In this document: positions 1-9,050 of the stretch, one piece after another
Layout: each line of letters starts with the position of its first letter
Position numbering within the stretch: the first letter of the stretch is position 1
Assembly: GCF_050459865.1 (NCBI RefSeq)
Contig: NZ_JBCMNM010000039.1
Coordinates: 1 to 64,000 of the forward strand
Reading direction: 5' to 3'
Origin: Rummeliibacillus pycnus_B
Lineage (GTDB): Bacteria > Bacillota > Bacilli > Bacillales_A > Planococcaceae
DNA: 64,000 bases
The notes under the pieces: generated by a model
Database searches by the model: none
What the model was told of the DNA's origin: nothing
The model's input: only the letters and a program-made list of their open reading frames with translations
Position numbers and translations under genes: made by a program

Positions 1-18
1 TAATTCCACATCATGCAG
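1..18. repeat. 3' end of a dispersed intergenic repeat (partial copy)
   Basis: The first 18 bases are identical to 58437-58454, the 3' end of the structured repeat at 58276-58449. The following AT-rich bases also resemble the flank of that copy (a TTAATACTATTA string in both). The rest of this copy would lie before the window. Confidence 0.7.
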
Positions 19-267
19 ATGCAAATTAATACTAATACTAATACTATTAATAATTGTATTTAAACACTTTAAAGTTTTGGTAAGTTAAATTTCGTTAAGT
101 ATTTAGCAGGTAGACGCAGATAATAGATTTGAAGTCCAAAATAAGACCAAAATTTAATAGCATAACTATAAGTGTTTTTATCCATAATGAAGAAGGCTAT
201 CAATTTTATAGAAAATAAAAACAATCTATTTTGTCGTATGAAATTGTTTTAGCTCTAAATAAAAATA

Positions 268-276
268 TGCTATGAT
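268..276 (+). promoter_or_regulatory. Extended -10 promoter element before the TPR gene
   Basis: TGCTATGAT fits an extended -10 (TGnTATAAT with one mismatch), about 24 bases before the start codon. No good -35 is visible. The rest of 19-299 is AT-rich and holds no other feature I can support. Confidence 0.4.
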
Positions 277-299
277 GATACTAGGGAGAGTGAACACAA

Positions 300-1295
300 T
301 TGCGAAGAAAAAGAGATAAACTTCAAAAACATCAAAATGTTATTGTGTTCCCTGGAACAATAGAAAGGCTTATTGCAGAAGGACAGCGATATGCTGAAAA
401 TTATCAATATGATAAAGCTGTCGTTTCGTTACGTGAGGCATTGCAATATACAGAAGGTGACGAAAGTCTATTGAGTATTTATGCCTTCTCTTTGTATGAA
501 ACACGTAATTTTCAAGAAGCTAAACTTATTTGCGAGAAATTGCTAGCCATTGGTCCACAGTTATACATAGAAACCATGGAACTTTATTTAACGGTGTTGA
601 TGGAATTGAAGGAGTTCAAGCAAGTAGAGGTATTAATTGAATCCTTGCTTGAAGAAGATGTCATACCACCAGAGTCGCAAGATAAATTTATTCGTATCAA
701 AAACTTGAATGCAATGATTGCTGATACGCAAGATGAAGAACCGTCGGACATAGTAGAGATTGAAAAAGCATGCGAACAATTTGAAGCAGACCCATTTTTT
801 TCTCAAACGACTTTACAACAAATGCAGCAATTGCAAGCATTTCGTGAAGTGAATATTCGTCCGTTGAAAGAACTTGTGGCCGCTATTATTGAAGACCCAC
901 GTGCTCATCCAATGATACAAAGTTTTGCATTATACTTACTTGTACAGCAAGAGGTTGATCTTGAAGTGAAAGTAAAAAAGTTTGATGAATTGCGTATTGT
1001 AAATCCATCACAGTTACAATTTCCTGATGAGATGCCAGTCGCAAAGCAAGTTTTAAAACTTGTTGGAAGTGCCTTGGAAAAGGAGCCATCTTCTTTAGAA
1101 ATGGTTCAATATCTCATTGCGAGACATATATTCGTGACTTATCCTTTTGAATGGTTTGATTATCACTCAGAAGAGATAGTAGATGGGTATATAGATTTTG
1201 TACATGCTATGTTTGGCGAAATTAAAGAAACAGATTACGATTTAATGGACTTATTAAACCTGCTTGAAGAGCAGTCAGAGCTGTTTGATGTGTGA
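300..1295 (+). CDS. ysoA: TPR-repeat protein, YsoA-like
   Basis: A 331-residue soluble protein with tetratricopeptide-like helical repeats near the N-terminus (about residues 28-85: an A/Y-rich helix pair followed by a second pair with EAKLICEKLL). No signal peptide or membrane segment is visible. TPR proteins usually act as protein-binding scaffolds; the partner is unknown. It starts at TTG after a GGGAGAG ribosome site. The gene lies directly before tig, as ysoA does in B. subtilis, and the name rests on that synteny plus the TPR. The acidic C-terminal half has no domain I recognise. Confidence 0.8.
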   Translation: MRRKRDKLQKHQNVIVFPGTIERLIAEGQRYAENYQYDKAVVSLREALQYTEGDESLLSIYAFSLYETRNFQEAKLICEKLLAIGPQLYIETMELYLTVLMELKEFKQVEVLIESLLEEDVIPPESQDKFIRIKNLNAMIADTQDEEPSDIVEIEKACEQFEADPFFSQTTLQQMQQLQAFREVNIRPLKELVAAIIEDPRAHPMIQSFALYLLVQQEVDLEVKVKKFDELRIVNPSQLQFPDEMPVAKQVLKLVGSALEKEPSSLEMVQYLIARHIFVTYPFEWFDYHSEEIVDGYIDFVHAMFGEIKETDYDLMDLLNLLEEQSELFDV

Positions 1296-1400
1296 AATCA
1301 GTTGAAACTATAGCTATCTATGATATACTAAAACAGTTGTGAAAGTCGTATTAACGAATGAAAAGTCCAACATTTGAAATTAATCTTGGAGGTATTATAA

Positions 1401-2693
1401 ATGTCAGCAAAATGGGAAAAACAAGAAGGTAACACTGGATTATTAACAGTAGAAGTGCCTGCTGAAAAAGTAAACGAAGCTTTAGATAAAGCTTTCCAAA
1501 AAGTGGTAAAACAAATTAATGTACCAGGCTTCCGTAAAGGTAAAATGCCTCGTCCAATGTTCGAAAAGAAATTTGGTGTAGAATCATTATACCAAGATGC
1601 TTTAGAATTTTTAGTAAACGAAAACTATCCTTTAGCAATCGATGAAACTGGTATCGATCCAGTTGATCAACCAGAAATCGATTTCGAAATGGAAGACCTA
1701 GGTAAAAACAAAGACTTCAAATTTACTGCAAAAGTAACTGTAAAACCAGAAGTAACTCTTGGTGATTACAAAGGTTTAGAAGTAACTAAACAAGAAACTT
1801 CAGTATCTGACGAAGAAATTGAACAACAATTAAAAGACCAACAAACTCGTCTTGCTGAATTAGTTGTAAAAGAAGAAGGCACTGTAGAAGAAGGCAACAC
1901 TGCTGTTATCGATTTCGAAGGCTTCCAAGATGGCGTAGCATTCGAAGGTGGAAAAGGCGAAAACTATTCACTTGAAATCGGTTCAGGTTCATTCATCCCA
2001 GGATTCGAAGAACAATTAGTAGGCGTAAAAGCTGGTGAATCTAAAGATGTTGTTGTAACATTCCCTGAAGAATACCATGCTGCTGAATTAGCTGGTAAAG
2101 AAGCTTCTTTCAAAGTAACTGTAAAAGAAGTAAAAGCAAAAGAACTTCCAGAATTAGATGATGATTTCGCTTCAGAAATCGATTCAGAAGTTGAAACTTT
2201 AGTTGAACTTCGCACTAAACTTAAAGAAAAAACTGCTACTGAAAAAGAAAGTGCTGCAGAAACAGCTTTACGCGACGACTTAGTTGAAAAAGCTGCTGAA
2301 AACGCAACAATTGATATTCCAGAAGCAATGGTTGAAACAGAAATCAACCGTATGTTACAAGAATACGATCAAAGCTTACAAATGCAAGGTATGAACCTTG
2401 ACCTTTACTACCAATTCTCAGGTCAAGATGAAGCAGCTCTTCGTTCACAAATGAAAGCTGATGCTGAAAGCCGCGTACGCGTATCTTTAGTTCTTGAAGC
2501 AATTGCTGAAGCTGAAAAAGTTGAAGTAACTGAAGAAGATATCAACGCTGAATTAGAAAAAATGTCTGAACAATTCAAAATGGATGTAGAGCAAATCAAA
2601 TCAGTTCTTGGTGGCACATCTGTACTTGAACATGATGTGAAAATTCGCAAAACAGTTGAATTATTAGTTGAAAACGCTAAAGTAACTGAATAA
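1401..2693 (+). CDS. tig: Trigger factor, ribosome-associated chaperone and prolyl isomerase
   Basis: A 430-residue protein that meets nascent chains at the ribosome exit tunnel and catalyses prolyl cis-trans isomerisation. The N-terminal ribosome-binding signature GFRKGK is at residues 43-48. An FKBP-type isomerase domain follows at about 160-245 (FIPGFEEQLVG region), then a helical C-terminal chaperone domain. The length is normal for the family. It starts at ATG after a clear GGAGG site and is followed by its own hairpin terminator, so it is probably transcribed separately from clpX. Codon use is strongly biased toward A/T-ending favoured codons, as expected of an abundant protein. Confidence 0.98.
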   Translation: MSAKWEKQEGNTGLLTVEVPAEKVNEALDKAFQKVVKQINVPGFRKGKMPRPMFEKKFGVESLYQDALEFLVNENYPLAIDETGIDPVDQPEIDFEMEDLGKNKDFKFTAKVTVKPEVTLGDYKGLEVTKQETSVSDEEIEQQLKDQQTRLAELVVKEEGTVEEGNTAVIDFEGFQDGVAFEGGKGENYSLEIGSGSFIPGFEEQLVGVKAGESKDVVVTFPEEYHAAELAGKEASFKVTVKEVKAKELPELDDDFASEIDSEVETLVELRTKLKEKTATEKESAAETALRDDLVEKAAENATIDIPEAMVETEINRMLQEYDQSLQMQGMNLDLYYQFSGQDEAALRSQMKADAESRVRVSLVLEAIAEAEKVEVTEEDINAELEKMSEQFKMDVEQIKSVLGGTSVLEHDVKIRKTVELLVENAKVTE

Positions 2694-2717
2694 TACAGTT
2701 CAATTTTAGTAAACCTG

Positions 2718-2755
2718 AACAAGGTACGGGTTTTAAATCCGTACCTTGTTTTTCT
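2718..2755 (+). terminator. Rho-independent terminator after tig
   Basis: A perfect 12-bp stem (AACAAGGTACGG with CCGTACCTTGTT) with a 9-base loop runs into a T-rich tract. Confidence 0.9.
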
Positions 2756-2801
2756 AACATATAAATGAAAATTTAGAATAATACATATTTATGAGTAATG
2801 T

Positions 2802-2829
2802 GTGACAAGGAATCATAATATTTGATAAT
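2802..2829 (+). promoter_or_regulatory. Sigma-A-type promoter of clpX
   Basis: GTGACA (2802-2807) and GATAAT (2824-2829) are 16 bases apart and lie 46 bases before the clpX start, in the gap after the tig terminator. Confidence 0.55.
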
Positions 2830-2875
2830 ATATATAGAATCTTGTAACATTGTTGCTTGAATAGGGGTGAAATAA

Positions 2876-4144
2876 TTGTTCAAATTTAATGATGAAAAAG
2901 GCAATTTAAAATGCTCATTCTGTGGTAAACCACAAGAACAAGTCCGTAAACTAGTTGCAGGACCAGGCGTATATATTTGTGATGAATGTATCGATCTATG
3001 TTCTGAAATTGTTGTTGAAGAACTTGGTACTGAAGAAGAAGTTGAGCTAAAGGACATACCAAAGCCAAAAGAAATACTAGACATTTTGGATGATTATGTC
3101 ATCGGACAAGAACGTGCAAAAAAAGCGTTATCTGTAGCAGTCTACAATCACTACAAACGTATTAATTCTAACAGTAAAGTAGATGACGTAGAGTTATCAA
3201 AATCTAATATCGTGTTAATCGGGCCAACTGGTAGTGGTAAAACATTATTAGCTCAAACTTTAGCGCGTATTATCAACGTACCATTTGCGATTGCTGACGC
3301 GACTTCTTTAACAGAAGCTGGTTATGTAGGAGAAGATGTTGAAAATATTCTTCTTAAACTAATTCAATCCGCTGATTATGATATTGAACGAGCTGAAAAA
3401 GGAATTATCTATATCGATGAAATAGATAAAGTTGCACGTAAATCTGAAAACCCATCAATTACACGTGATGTGTCTGGTGAAGGTGTTCAACAAGCATTAT
3501 TGAAAATCTTAGAAGGTACAACAGCAAGTGTTCCTCCTCAAGGTGGTCGTAAACACCCTCATCAAGAGTTCATACAAATTGATACGACAAATATTCTTTT
3601 CATTGTAGGTGGAGCTTTTGATGGAATTGAATCAATTATCAAACGTCGTATGGGTGAAAAAGTAATCGGTTTTGGTTCTGATGTTAAAAAACAAAATGCA
3701 AATGATAAAGATTTGATGAAACATCTGATTCCAGAAGACTTACTTAAATTCGGTTTAATCCCAGAATTTATCGGTCGTTTACCTGTATTGGCAAGTTTAG
3801 AGCAGCTAGATGAAGATGCACTTGTTCAGATTTTAACAGAACCTAAGAATGCACTATCTAAGCAATATCAAAAGATGTTAGAACTTGATAATGTAGAGCT
3901 TGAATTTGAAAAAGACGCATTATATGAGATCGCAAAAGAAGCGATTGAACGTAAAACGGGTGCTCGTGGCTTACGTTCAATTATTGAAAATATTATGTTG
4001 GATGTAATGTTCGAATTACCTTCTCGTGATGATATCGCAAAATGTATTATTACGAAAGAAACTATTACAGATAAAGCTCGACCAAAACTTCTTTTAAAAG
4101 ATGGCACTGAGCTAGATCCAGATAGCGAAAAAACGTCTGCATAA
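2876..4144 (+). CDS. clpX: ATP-dependent Clp protease ATP-binding subunit ClpX
   Basis: A 422-residue AAA+ unfoldase that feeds substrates to ClpP. The N-terminal zinc-binding domain has Cys pairs at residues 13/16 and 35/38 (CSFC and CDEC). Walker A GPTGSGKT is at 116-123, Walker B is in IIYIDEID, and the KVIGFG segment is the ClpP-docking loop. It starts at TTG after AGGGGTGA. B. subtilis has lonB next; here lonA follows directly, separated by a terminator. Confidence 0.98.
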   Translation: MFKFNDEKGNLKCSFCGKPQEQVRKLVAGPGVYICDECIDLCSEIVVEELGTEEEVELKDIPKPKEILDILDDYVIGQERAKKALSVAVYNHYKRINSNSKVDDVELSKSNIVLIGPTGSGKTLLAQTLARIINVPFAIADATSLTEAGYVGEDVENILLKLIQSADYDIERAEKGIIYIDEIDKVARKSENPSITRDVSGEGVQQALLKILEGTTASVPPQGGRKHPHQEFIQIDTTNILFIVGGAFDGIESIIKRRMGEKVIGFGSDVKKQNANDKDLMKHLIPEDLLKFGLIPEFIGRLPVLASLEQLDEDALVQILTEPKNALSKQYQKMLELDNVELEFEKDALYEIAKEAIERKTGARGLRSIIENIMLDVMFELPSRDDIAKCIITKETITDKARPKLLLKDGTELDPDSEKTSA

Positions 4145-4157
4145 GATCTGATTGAAT

Positions 4158-4211
4158 AGCTGGCTTCGATTAAGTGCCAATCAGCACTTTCTCGGTCGCC
4201 AGCTTTTTTTA
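4158..4211 (+). terminator. Terminator after clpX
   Basis: The outer stem AGCTGGC/GCCAGCT encloses a second hairpin AAGTGC/GCACTT, and a run of seven T residues follows. Confidence 0.85.
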
Positions 4212-4328
4212 ACTAAATTACTGTGCATTAAAAGTGTTTTCGGAAACATACTTATAGCGTATTGAAATATACTCCTAAGATAATTAATAATATGAAATTT
4301 ACACAATCACTCGGAGGTGTTCACCCGT

Positions 4329-6656
4329 ATGGCAGAAGTAACTAGAACGAAGGACATACCGCTTTTACCACTTAGAGGGTTACTCGTTTATCCAACGATA
4401 TTATTACATATTGATGTAGGTCGTGAACGCTCTATAGAAGCATTGGAAAAAGCGATGGCGGATGATAATTTGATATTTCTTGTAACTCAAAAGGTCATGA
4501 GTGTTGAAAATCCGGAACAAGATGATTTATATGAAGTGGGTACTGTCGCTTATGTAAAACAAATGTTAAAATTACCAAATGGTACATTACGAGTGCTCGT
4601 AGAAGGTCTTAACCGAGCAAGAGTAAAGAAAATTATAGATCATGATGATTATATTTCGGTGGATCTAGAAAATTTAGTGGATTCGAATGAAGTCGATATT
4701 GAGACAGAAGCATTGATGCGTACATTATTATCCTTTTTTGAAAAATATTCAAAAGCTTCTAGTAAAATTTCGAACGAATCTTATGAAACCGTAGCGGATA
4801 TAGAAGAACCTGGTCGTTTTGCTGACACAATTGCATCCTATTTACCATTGAAAATGCAAGCAAAACAAGAAATTCTGCGTACAATTGACATTAAAGAAAG
4901 AATCAATATTTTAATTCAACGTTTGCATGATGAACAAGAGGTGCTAAATCTTGAACAGAAGATTAATACCAAAGTTAAACGTGCAATGGAGAAAACGCAA
5001 AAAGAATTTTACTTGCGTGAACAAATGAAAGCAATCCAAGAAGAACTTGGAGACCGTGAAGGGAAGCAAGCAGAAGTTGAAGAGTTAAGAAAACGAATCG
5101 AAGCTTCCAAAATGCCAGAAGAAACGATGAATGTTGCATTAAAAGAATTAGGTCGTTATGACAAAATACCAACTGCTTCTGCTGAAAGCGGAGTTATTCG
5201 TAACTATTTAGATTGGTTAATTGCACTTCCGTGGAAAAAAGCTACTAAAGACCGTCGAGATATCAATGTTGCAGAGAAGATTTTAAATCGAGATCATGAA
5301 GGTTTAGAAGAAGTAAAAGAACGTATTTTAGAATACCTTTCTGTCCAACAATTAACCAATTCACTTCGAGGGCCAATCCTTTGCCTTGCTGGTCCTCCAG
5401 GAGTAGGGAAAACTTCATTAGCAAAATCGATTGCTGAATCTTTAAATCGCAATTTTGTTCGAATCTCACTTGGTGGTGTTCGAGATGAGTCCGAAATTCG
5501 TGGTCATCGAAGAACATATGTCGGTGCAATGCCAGGTAGAATCATTCAAGGTATGAAAAAAGCAGGTACTATTAATCCTGTTTTCTTATTAGATGAAATT
5601 GATAAAATGTCGAATGACTTCCGTGGGGATCCATCTGCAGCAATGTTAGAAGTATTAGATCCTAACCAAAATAGTACATTTAGTGATCACTATATCGAAG
5701 AACCATATGACCTATCGAATGTGATGTTCATAGCAACTGCGAATGATTTAAGTACAATTCCAGGGCCATTACGTGATCGTATGGAGATTATTTCGATTGC
5801 CGGTTATACAGAGGTAGAAAAACAAGAAATCGTAAAAAATCATTTAATACCAAAGCAAATGAAAGAAAATGGATTAACAAAATCACAACTACAAATTCGT
5901 GATGATGCAGTACTTGATTTAATTCGTTTTTATACACGTGAAGCGGGGGTTCGTAATTTAGAACGTCAAGTTGCTTCACTATGTCGCAAATCAGCAAAAC
6001 AAATTGTCTCAGGCGACAAAAAACGTGTTGTTATCACTTCAAAAAATTTAGAAGACCTATTAGGAAAACATCGATTCCATCATGGACAAGCAGAAAAGGA
6101 AAATCAAATTGGTGTTGCGACAGGTCTAGCCTATACTGTTGTTGGTGGAGATACACTACAAATTGAAGTTTCACTTACTCCAGGTAAAGGAAAGATTCAA
6201 TTAACAGGTAAATTGGGTGATGTCATGAAGGAATCTGCACAAACGGCATTATCTTATGTACGATCCAAATCAGATGAATTGGGTATTGAAGATGATTTCT
6301 TTGATAAACACGATATTCATATCCATGTACCAGAAGGAGCTGTACCAAAAGATGGTCCTTCTGCTGGTGTTACAATGGTTACTGCAATCACTTCTGCCAT
6401 AACAAAACGACCAATTCGTCGTGAAGTAGGTATGACAGGGGAAGTTACTTTGCGAGGACGAGTATTACCGATTGGTGGATTAAAAGAAAAATCACTTGGA
6501 GCTCATCGTGCAGGGTTAACAACAATAATTTTACCGAAAGACAATGAACGTGATATTGATGATATTCCAGAAAGTGTTCGGAAAGGGCTCACATTTAAGC
6601 TCGTGTCAAACGCAGATGAAGTATTGAATATAGCGTTAGACGGAGGGATTTTATGA
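4329..6656 (+). CDS. lon: ATP-dependent protease Lon (LonA)
   Basis: A 775-residue Lon protease that degrades misfolded and regulatory proteins in the cytoplasm. Domains in order: N-terminal LON substrate-binding domain (about 1-200), coiled linker, AAA+ module with Walker A GPPGVGKT, and a C-terminal protease domain. The catalytic Ser is in DGPSAGV and the partner Lys in GGLKEK. I chose the ATG at 4329, 9 bases after CGGAGGTG; an upstream in-frame GTG at 4317 falls within that ribosome site. The length fits LonA. The stop overlaps the engB start by 4 bases, so the two genes are translationally coupled. Confidence 0.97.
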   Translation: MAEVTRTKDIPLLPLRGLLVYPTILLHIDVGRERSIEALEKAMADDNLIFLVTQKVMSVENPEQDDLYEVGTVAYVKQMLKLPNGTLRVLVEGLNRARVKKIIDHDDYISVDLENLVDSNEVDIETEALMRTLLSFFEKYSKASSKISNESYETVADIEEPGRFADTIASYLPLKMQAKQEILRTIDIKERINILIQRLHDEQEVLNLEQKINTKVKRAMEKTQKEFYLREQMKAIQEELGDREGKQAEVEELRKRIEASKMPEETMNVALKELGRYDKIPTASAESGVIRNYLDWLIALPWKKATKDRRDINVAEKILNRDHEGLEEVKERILEYLSVQQLTNSLRGPILCLAGPPGVGKTSLAKSIAESLNRNFVRISLGGVRDESEIRGHRRTYVGAMPGRIIQGMKKAGTINPVFLLDEIDKMSNDFRGDPSAAMLEVLDPNQNSTFSDHYIEEPYDLSNVMFIATANDLSTIPGPLRDRMEIISIAGYTEVEKQEIVKNHLIPKQMKENGLTKSQLQIRDDAVLDLIRFYTREAGVRNLERQVASLCRKSAKQIVSGDKKRVVITSKNLEDLLGKHRFHHGQAEKENQIGVATGLAYTVVGGDTLQIEVSLTPGKGKIQLTGKLGDVMKESAQTALSYVRSKSDELGIEDDFFDKHDIHIHVPEGAVPKDGPSAGVTMVTAITSAITKRPIRREVGMTGEVTLRGRVLPIGGLKEKSLGAHRAGLTTIILPKDNERDIDDIPESVRKGLTFKLVSNADEVLNIALDGGIL

Positions 6657-7234
6657 AAGTCAATAATGTAGAGATGGTAATCAGTGCTGTTCGACCAGCT
6701 CAATATCCAGAGGACGGTCTGCCAGAGTTCGCTCTTGCAGGTCGTTCTAATGTTGGTAAATCTTCTTTTATCAATCGAATGATTGGCCGAAAAAGTATGG
6801 CTCGTATATCTTCAAAACCAGGGAAAACCCAAACACTAAACTTCTATAAAATTGAAGAGCAATTATTTTTTGTAGATGTACCAGGTTATGGTTATGCAAA
6901 AGTTTCTAAAACTGAACGTGAAGCTTGGGGCAAAATGATCGAGCAGTATTTAACTGGAAGAGCAGAGTTAAAGGCAGTTGTTCAAATTATCGATATTCGT
7001 CACGAACCAACTGACGATGACTGTATGATGTATGATTTCTTAAAGCATTACAATATTCCAACAATTGTTATTGCTACAAAAGCAGATAAAATTAAAAAAG
7101 GGAATTATGCCAAACATATAAAAATGGTCGAAGAGGGTTTAGACATGGATCCGGATGACCCACTTATTTTATTCTCATCTGAAAAGGGAATGGGTATGGA
7201 ACAAGCATGGGCGGAAATTGAAAAAAGAATGTAG
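6653..7234 (+). CDS. engB: Ribosome biogenesis GTPase EngB/YsxC
   Basis: A 193-residue P-loop GTPase needed for late 50S ribosomal subunit assembly. Visible G motifs: G1 GRSNVGKSS near the N-terminus, G2 KPGKTQT, G3 DVPGYG and G4 ATKADK. The size is normal for the family. It overlaps the 3' end of lon by ATGA and sits between lon and hemA, as ysxC does in B. subtilis. Confidence 0.97.
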   Translation: MKVNNVEMVISAVRPAQYPEDGLPEFALAGRSNVGKSSFINRMIGRKSMARISSKPGKTQTLNFYKIEEQLFFVDVPGYGYAKVSKTEREAWGKMIEQYLTGRAELKAVVQIIDIRHEPTDDDCMMYDFLKHYNIPTIVIATKADKIKKGNYAKHIKMVEEGLDMDPDDPLILFSSEKGMGMEQAWAEIEKRM

Positions 7235-7244
7235 TAGATTACAT

Positions 7245-7279
7245 AACCTGTAGAATTGAAATGTTCTACAGGTTTTATA
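7245..7279 (+). terminator. Probable terminator after engB
   Basis: An 11-bp stem (AACCTGTAGAA with TTCTACAGGTT) with an 8-base loop is followed by only a short TTTTAT tract, so termination may be partial. Confidence 0.6.
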
Positions 7280-7541
7280 GTTTATTTAAATCAACAAAAA
7301 ATTTGATAGACTCTAATATTAAGCATACCCAATAGAAAACTGGAAAGATGCTTTGGATAATCATGTCAGCATTTATACAAGAATTTTTACAATAATGTTC
7401 AGAAAATTTAATAATAGAGCAACATTATTGTGATTCAGTGTATGTTTTGATAAAATATAGATTATAATAATTCTAAAGAAAAATGTCGATTTTTATGTCA
7501 TAGCCTGTTCACAAAATTGAAGCAGGATTATTTATAATTTA
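7280..7541. other. AT-rich regulatory gap before hemA
   Basis: No credible gene is present. The gap holds a perfect 10-bp inverted repeat (CAATAATGTT at 7390-7399 and AACATTATTG at 7421-7430), the PerR-like box at 7462-7476, and two TTATAAT direct repeats at 7532 and 7544. Confidence 0.6.
7462..7476. promoter_or_regulatory. PerR-box-like operator upstream of hemA
   Basis: TTATAATAATTCTAA matches the established Bacillus PerR box (TTATAAT, one base, ATTATAA) at all but one defined position. In B. subtilis the hemAXCDBL operon is a known PerR target, so position and context agree. I inferred the site by eye; the perR gene is not in the window. Confidence 0.6.
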
Positions 7542-7550
7542 TGTTATAAT
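7542..7550 (+). promoter_or_regulatory. Extended -10 promoter of the hem operon
   Basis: TGTTATAAT is a perfect extended -10 (TGnTATAAT), 38 bases before the hemA ATG. No good -35 stands 17 bases upstream, as is common for extended -10 promoters. Confidence 0.5.
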
Positions 7551-7588
7551 AAGAATCGTTAATTAGAACGTGAGAGGTGTATAATTTC

Positions 7589-8953
7589 ATGCATACCATC
7601 GTAGTAGGCTTGAATTATAAAACAGCGCCCGTCGAAATTCGTGAGAAATTCTCATTTAACGAAGAAGAACTTCTCGATGCGATGAGAGCATTAGAAAGTC
7701 AAAAAAGCATACTAGAAAATGTAATTGTCTCAACTTGTAACCGTACTGAAATATATGCTGTAGTCGATCAACTGCATACAGGACGTTATTATATTAAACA
7801 ATTCTTATCAAATTGGTTTCAAGTTCCAGTGAATACTTTTGAACCACATCTTTATATTAGTGAAGAAGATAGTTCAATGATGCATTTATTTAAAGTTTCA
7901 TCTGGGATCGACTCAATGGTATTAGGCGAAACACAAATTTTGGGACAAGTTAAAGGCAGCTTTTTAAAAGCTCAAGAAATCGGTGTTACAGGTACTGTTT
8001 ATAATAAATTATTCAAACAAGCAATCACATTTGCAAAACGTGCACACGGAGAAACAGCTATTGGTGAAAATGCCGTTTCGGTTTCTTACGCAGCTGTAGA
8101 ACTTGCAAAGAAAATCTTTGGCTCATTATCAAATAAACATGTAGCTATTTTAGGCGCTGGTAAAATGGGTGAACTTGCGGCTGAAAATCTATATGGTAGC
8201 GGTGTTTCTAAAGTAACTGTTATTAACCGTACATTCTCAAAAGCAGAAACTCTTGCTGAGAAATTTAATGGTACAGCAAAATCTATGCAAGAGCTTCAAT
8301 GTGTACTACTAGAAGCAGATATTTTAATAAGTTCAACTGGTGCTACAGATTATGTAATCGATTATGAACTTATGAAACATGTTGATACTTTACGTAAAGG
8401 AAAACCAATATTTATGGTTGATATTGCTGTTCCACGTGACTTGGATCCACGTATCGGCGATCTTCAAAATGTTTTCTTATATGATATCGACGATTTACAC
8501 GGTATTGTAGAAGCAAATCTAGCAGAACGCCAACGTGCAGCCGAACAAATCACATCTATGATTGGTACTGAAGTCGATGAATTCAAAGATTGGATGGGTA
8601 CTTTAGGAGTTGTTCCTGTTATTTCAGCACTTCGTCAAAAAGCTGCTCGAATCCAAGCAGAAACCATGCAAAGTATTGAAAATAAAATGCCTGATTTAAC
8701 AGAACGTGAGAAAAAGGTATTGAATAAGCATACGAAATCGATTATTAACCAATTGTTAAAAGAACCTATTTTGCAAGCAAAGGAAATGGCTGGTTCTCAA
8801 AAATCAAAAGAGCAGTTAGCGTTATTCCAACAAATTTTTGGAATTGAAGAAGAAGTAGAAGAAGAAGCTCGAAAACAACAACTTCACCAAAAAGAACGCA
8901 TGCAAAAATCAGCATTAGAAGTACAAACAACTGATGCTAAATTGTCATATTAA
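7589..8953 (+). CDS. hemA: Glutamyl-tRNA reductase
   Basis: A 454-residue NADPH-dependent enzyme for the first step of C5-pathway haem synthesis, glutamyl-tRNA(Glu) to glutamate-1-semialdehyde. The active-site Cys50 lies in STCNRTE. A Rossmann NADPH domain follows (GAGKMGELAAENL), then a helical dimerisation domain. I chose the ATG at 7589, 9 bases after GAGAGGTG, rather than the GTG at 7577 inside that ribosome site; this gives the expected family N-terminus. First gene of the hemAXCDBL operon. Confidence 0.97.
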   Translation: MHTIVVGLNYKTAPVEIREKFSFNEEELLDAMRALESQKSILENVIVSTCNRTEIYAVVDQLHTGRYYIKQFLSNWFQVPVNTFEPHLYISEEDSSMMHLFKVSSGIDSMVLGETQILGQVKGSFLKAQEIGVTGTVYNKLFKQAITFAKRAHGETAIGENAVSVSYAAVELAKKIFGSLSNKHVAILGAGKMGELAAENLYGSGVSKVTVINRTFSKAETLAEKFNGTAKSMQELQCVLLEADILISSTGATDYVIDYELMKHVDTLRKGKPIFMVDIAVPRDLDPRIGDLQNVFLYDIDDLHGIVEANLAERQRAAEQITSMIGTEVDEFKDWMGTLGVVPVISALRQKAARIQAETMQSIENKMPDLTEREKKVLNKHTKSIINQLLKEPILQAKEMAGSQKSKEQLALFQQIFGIEEEVEEEARKQQLHQKERMQKSALEVQTTDAKLSY

Positions 8954-8965
8954 AGAATTTTTCTG

Positions 8966-9017
8966 AAGGCGTTTTCGTGTCTATGTGGTAAACTAATAGG
9001 TGCGAAGGCGCTTTTTT
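8966..9017 (+). terminator. Possible internal terminator or attenuator between hemA and hemX
   Basis: GCGTTTTCG (8969-8977) can pair along its full length with CGAAGGCGC (9003-9011), including two G-U pairs, and a run of six T residues follows. It sits inside the operon, so it could set hemA apart from the downstream genes. Confidence is modest because the loop is 25 bases long. Confidence 0.4.
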
Positions 9018-9050
9018 CATCTTATGTATAACACGACAAAGGAGTTTGTT

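Noticed and set aside
1964..2347. 127-codon antisense frame in tig
   Set aside because: Ser/Thr-rich shadow of the Glu/Lys-rich tig frame; no start signal.
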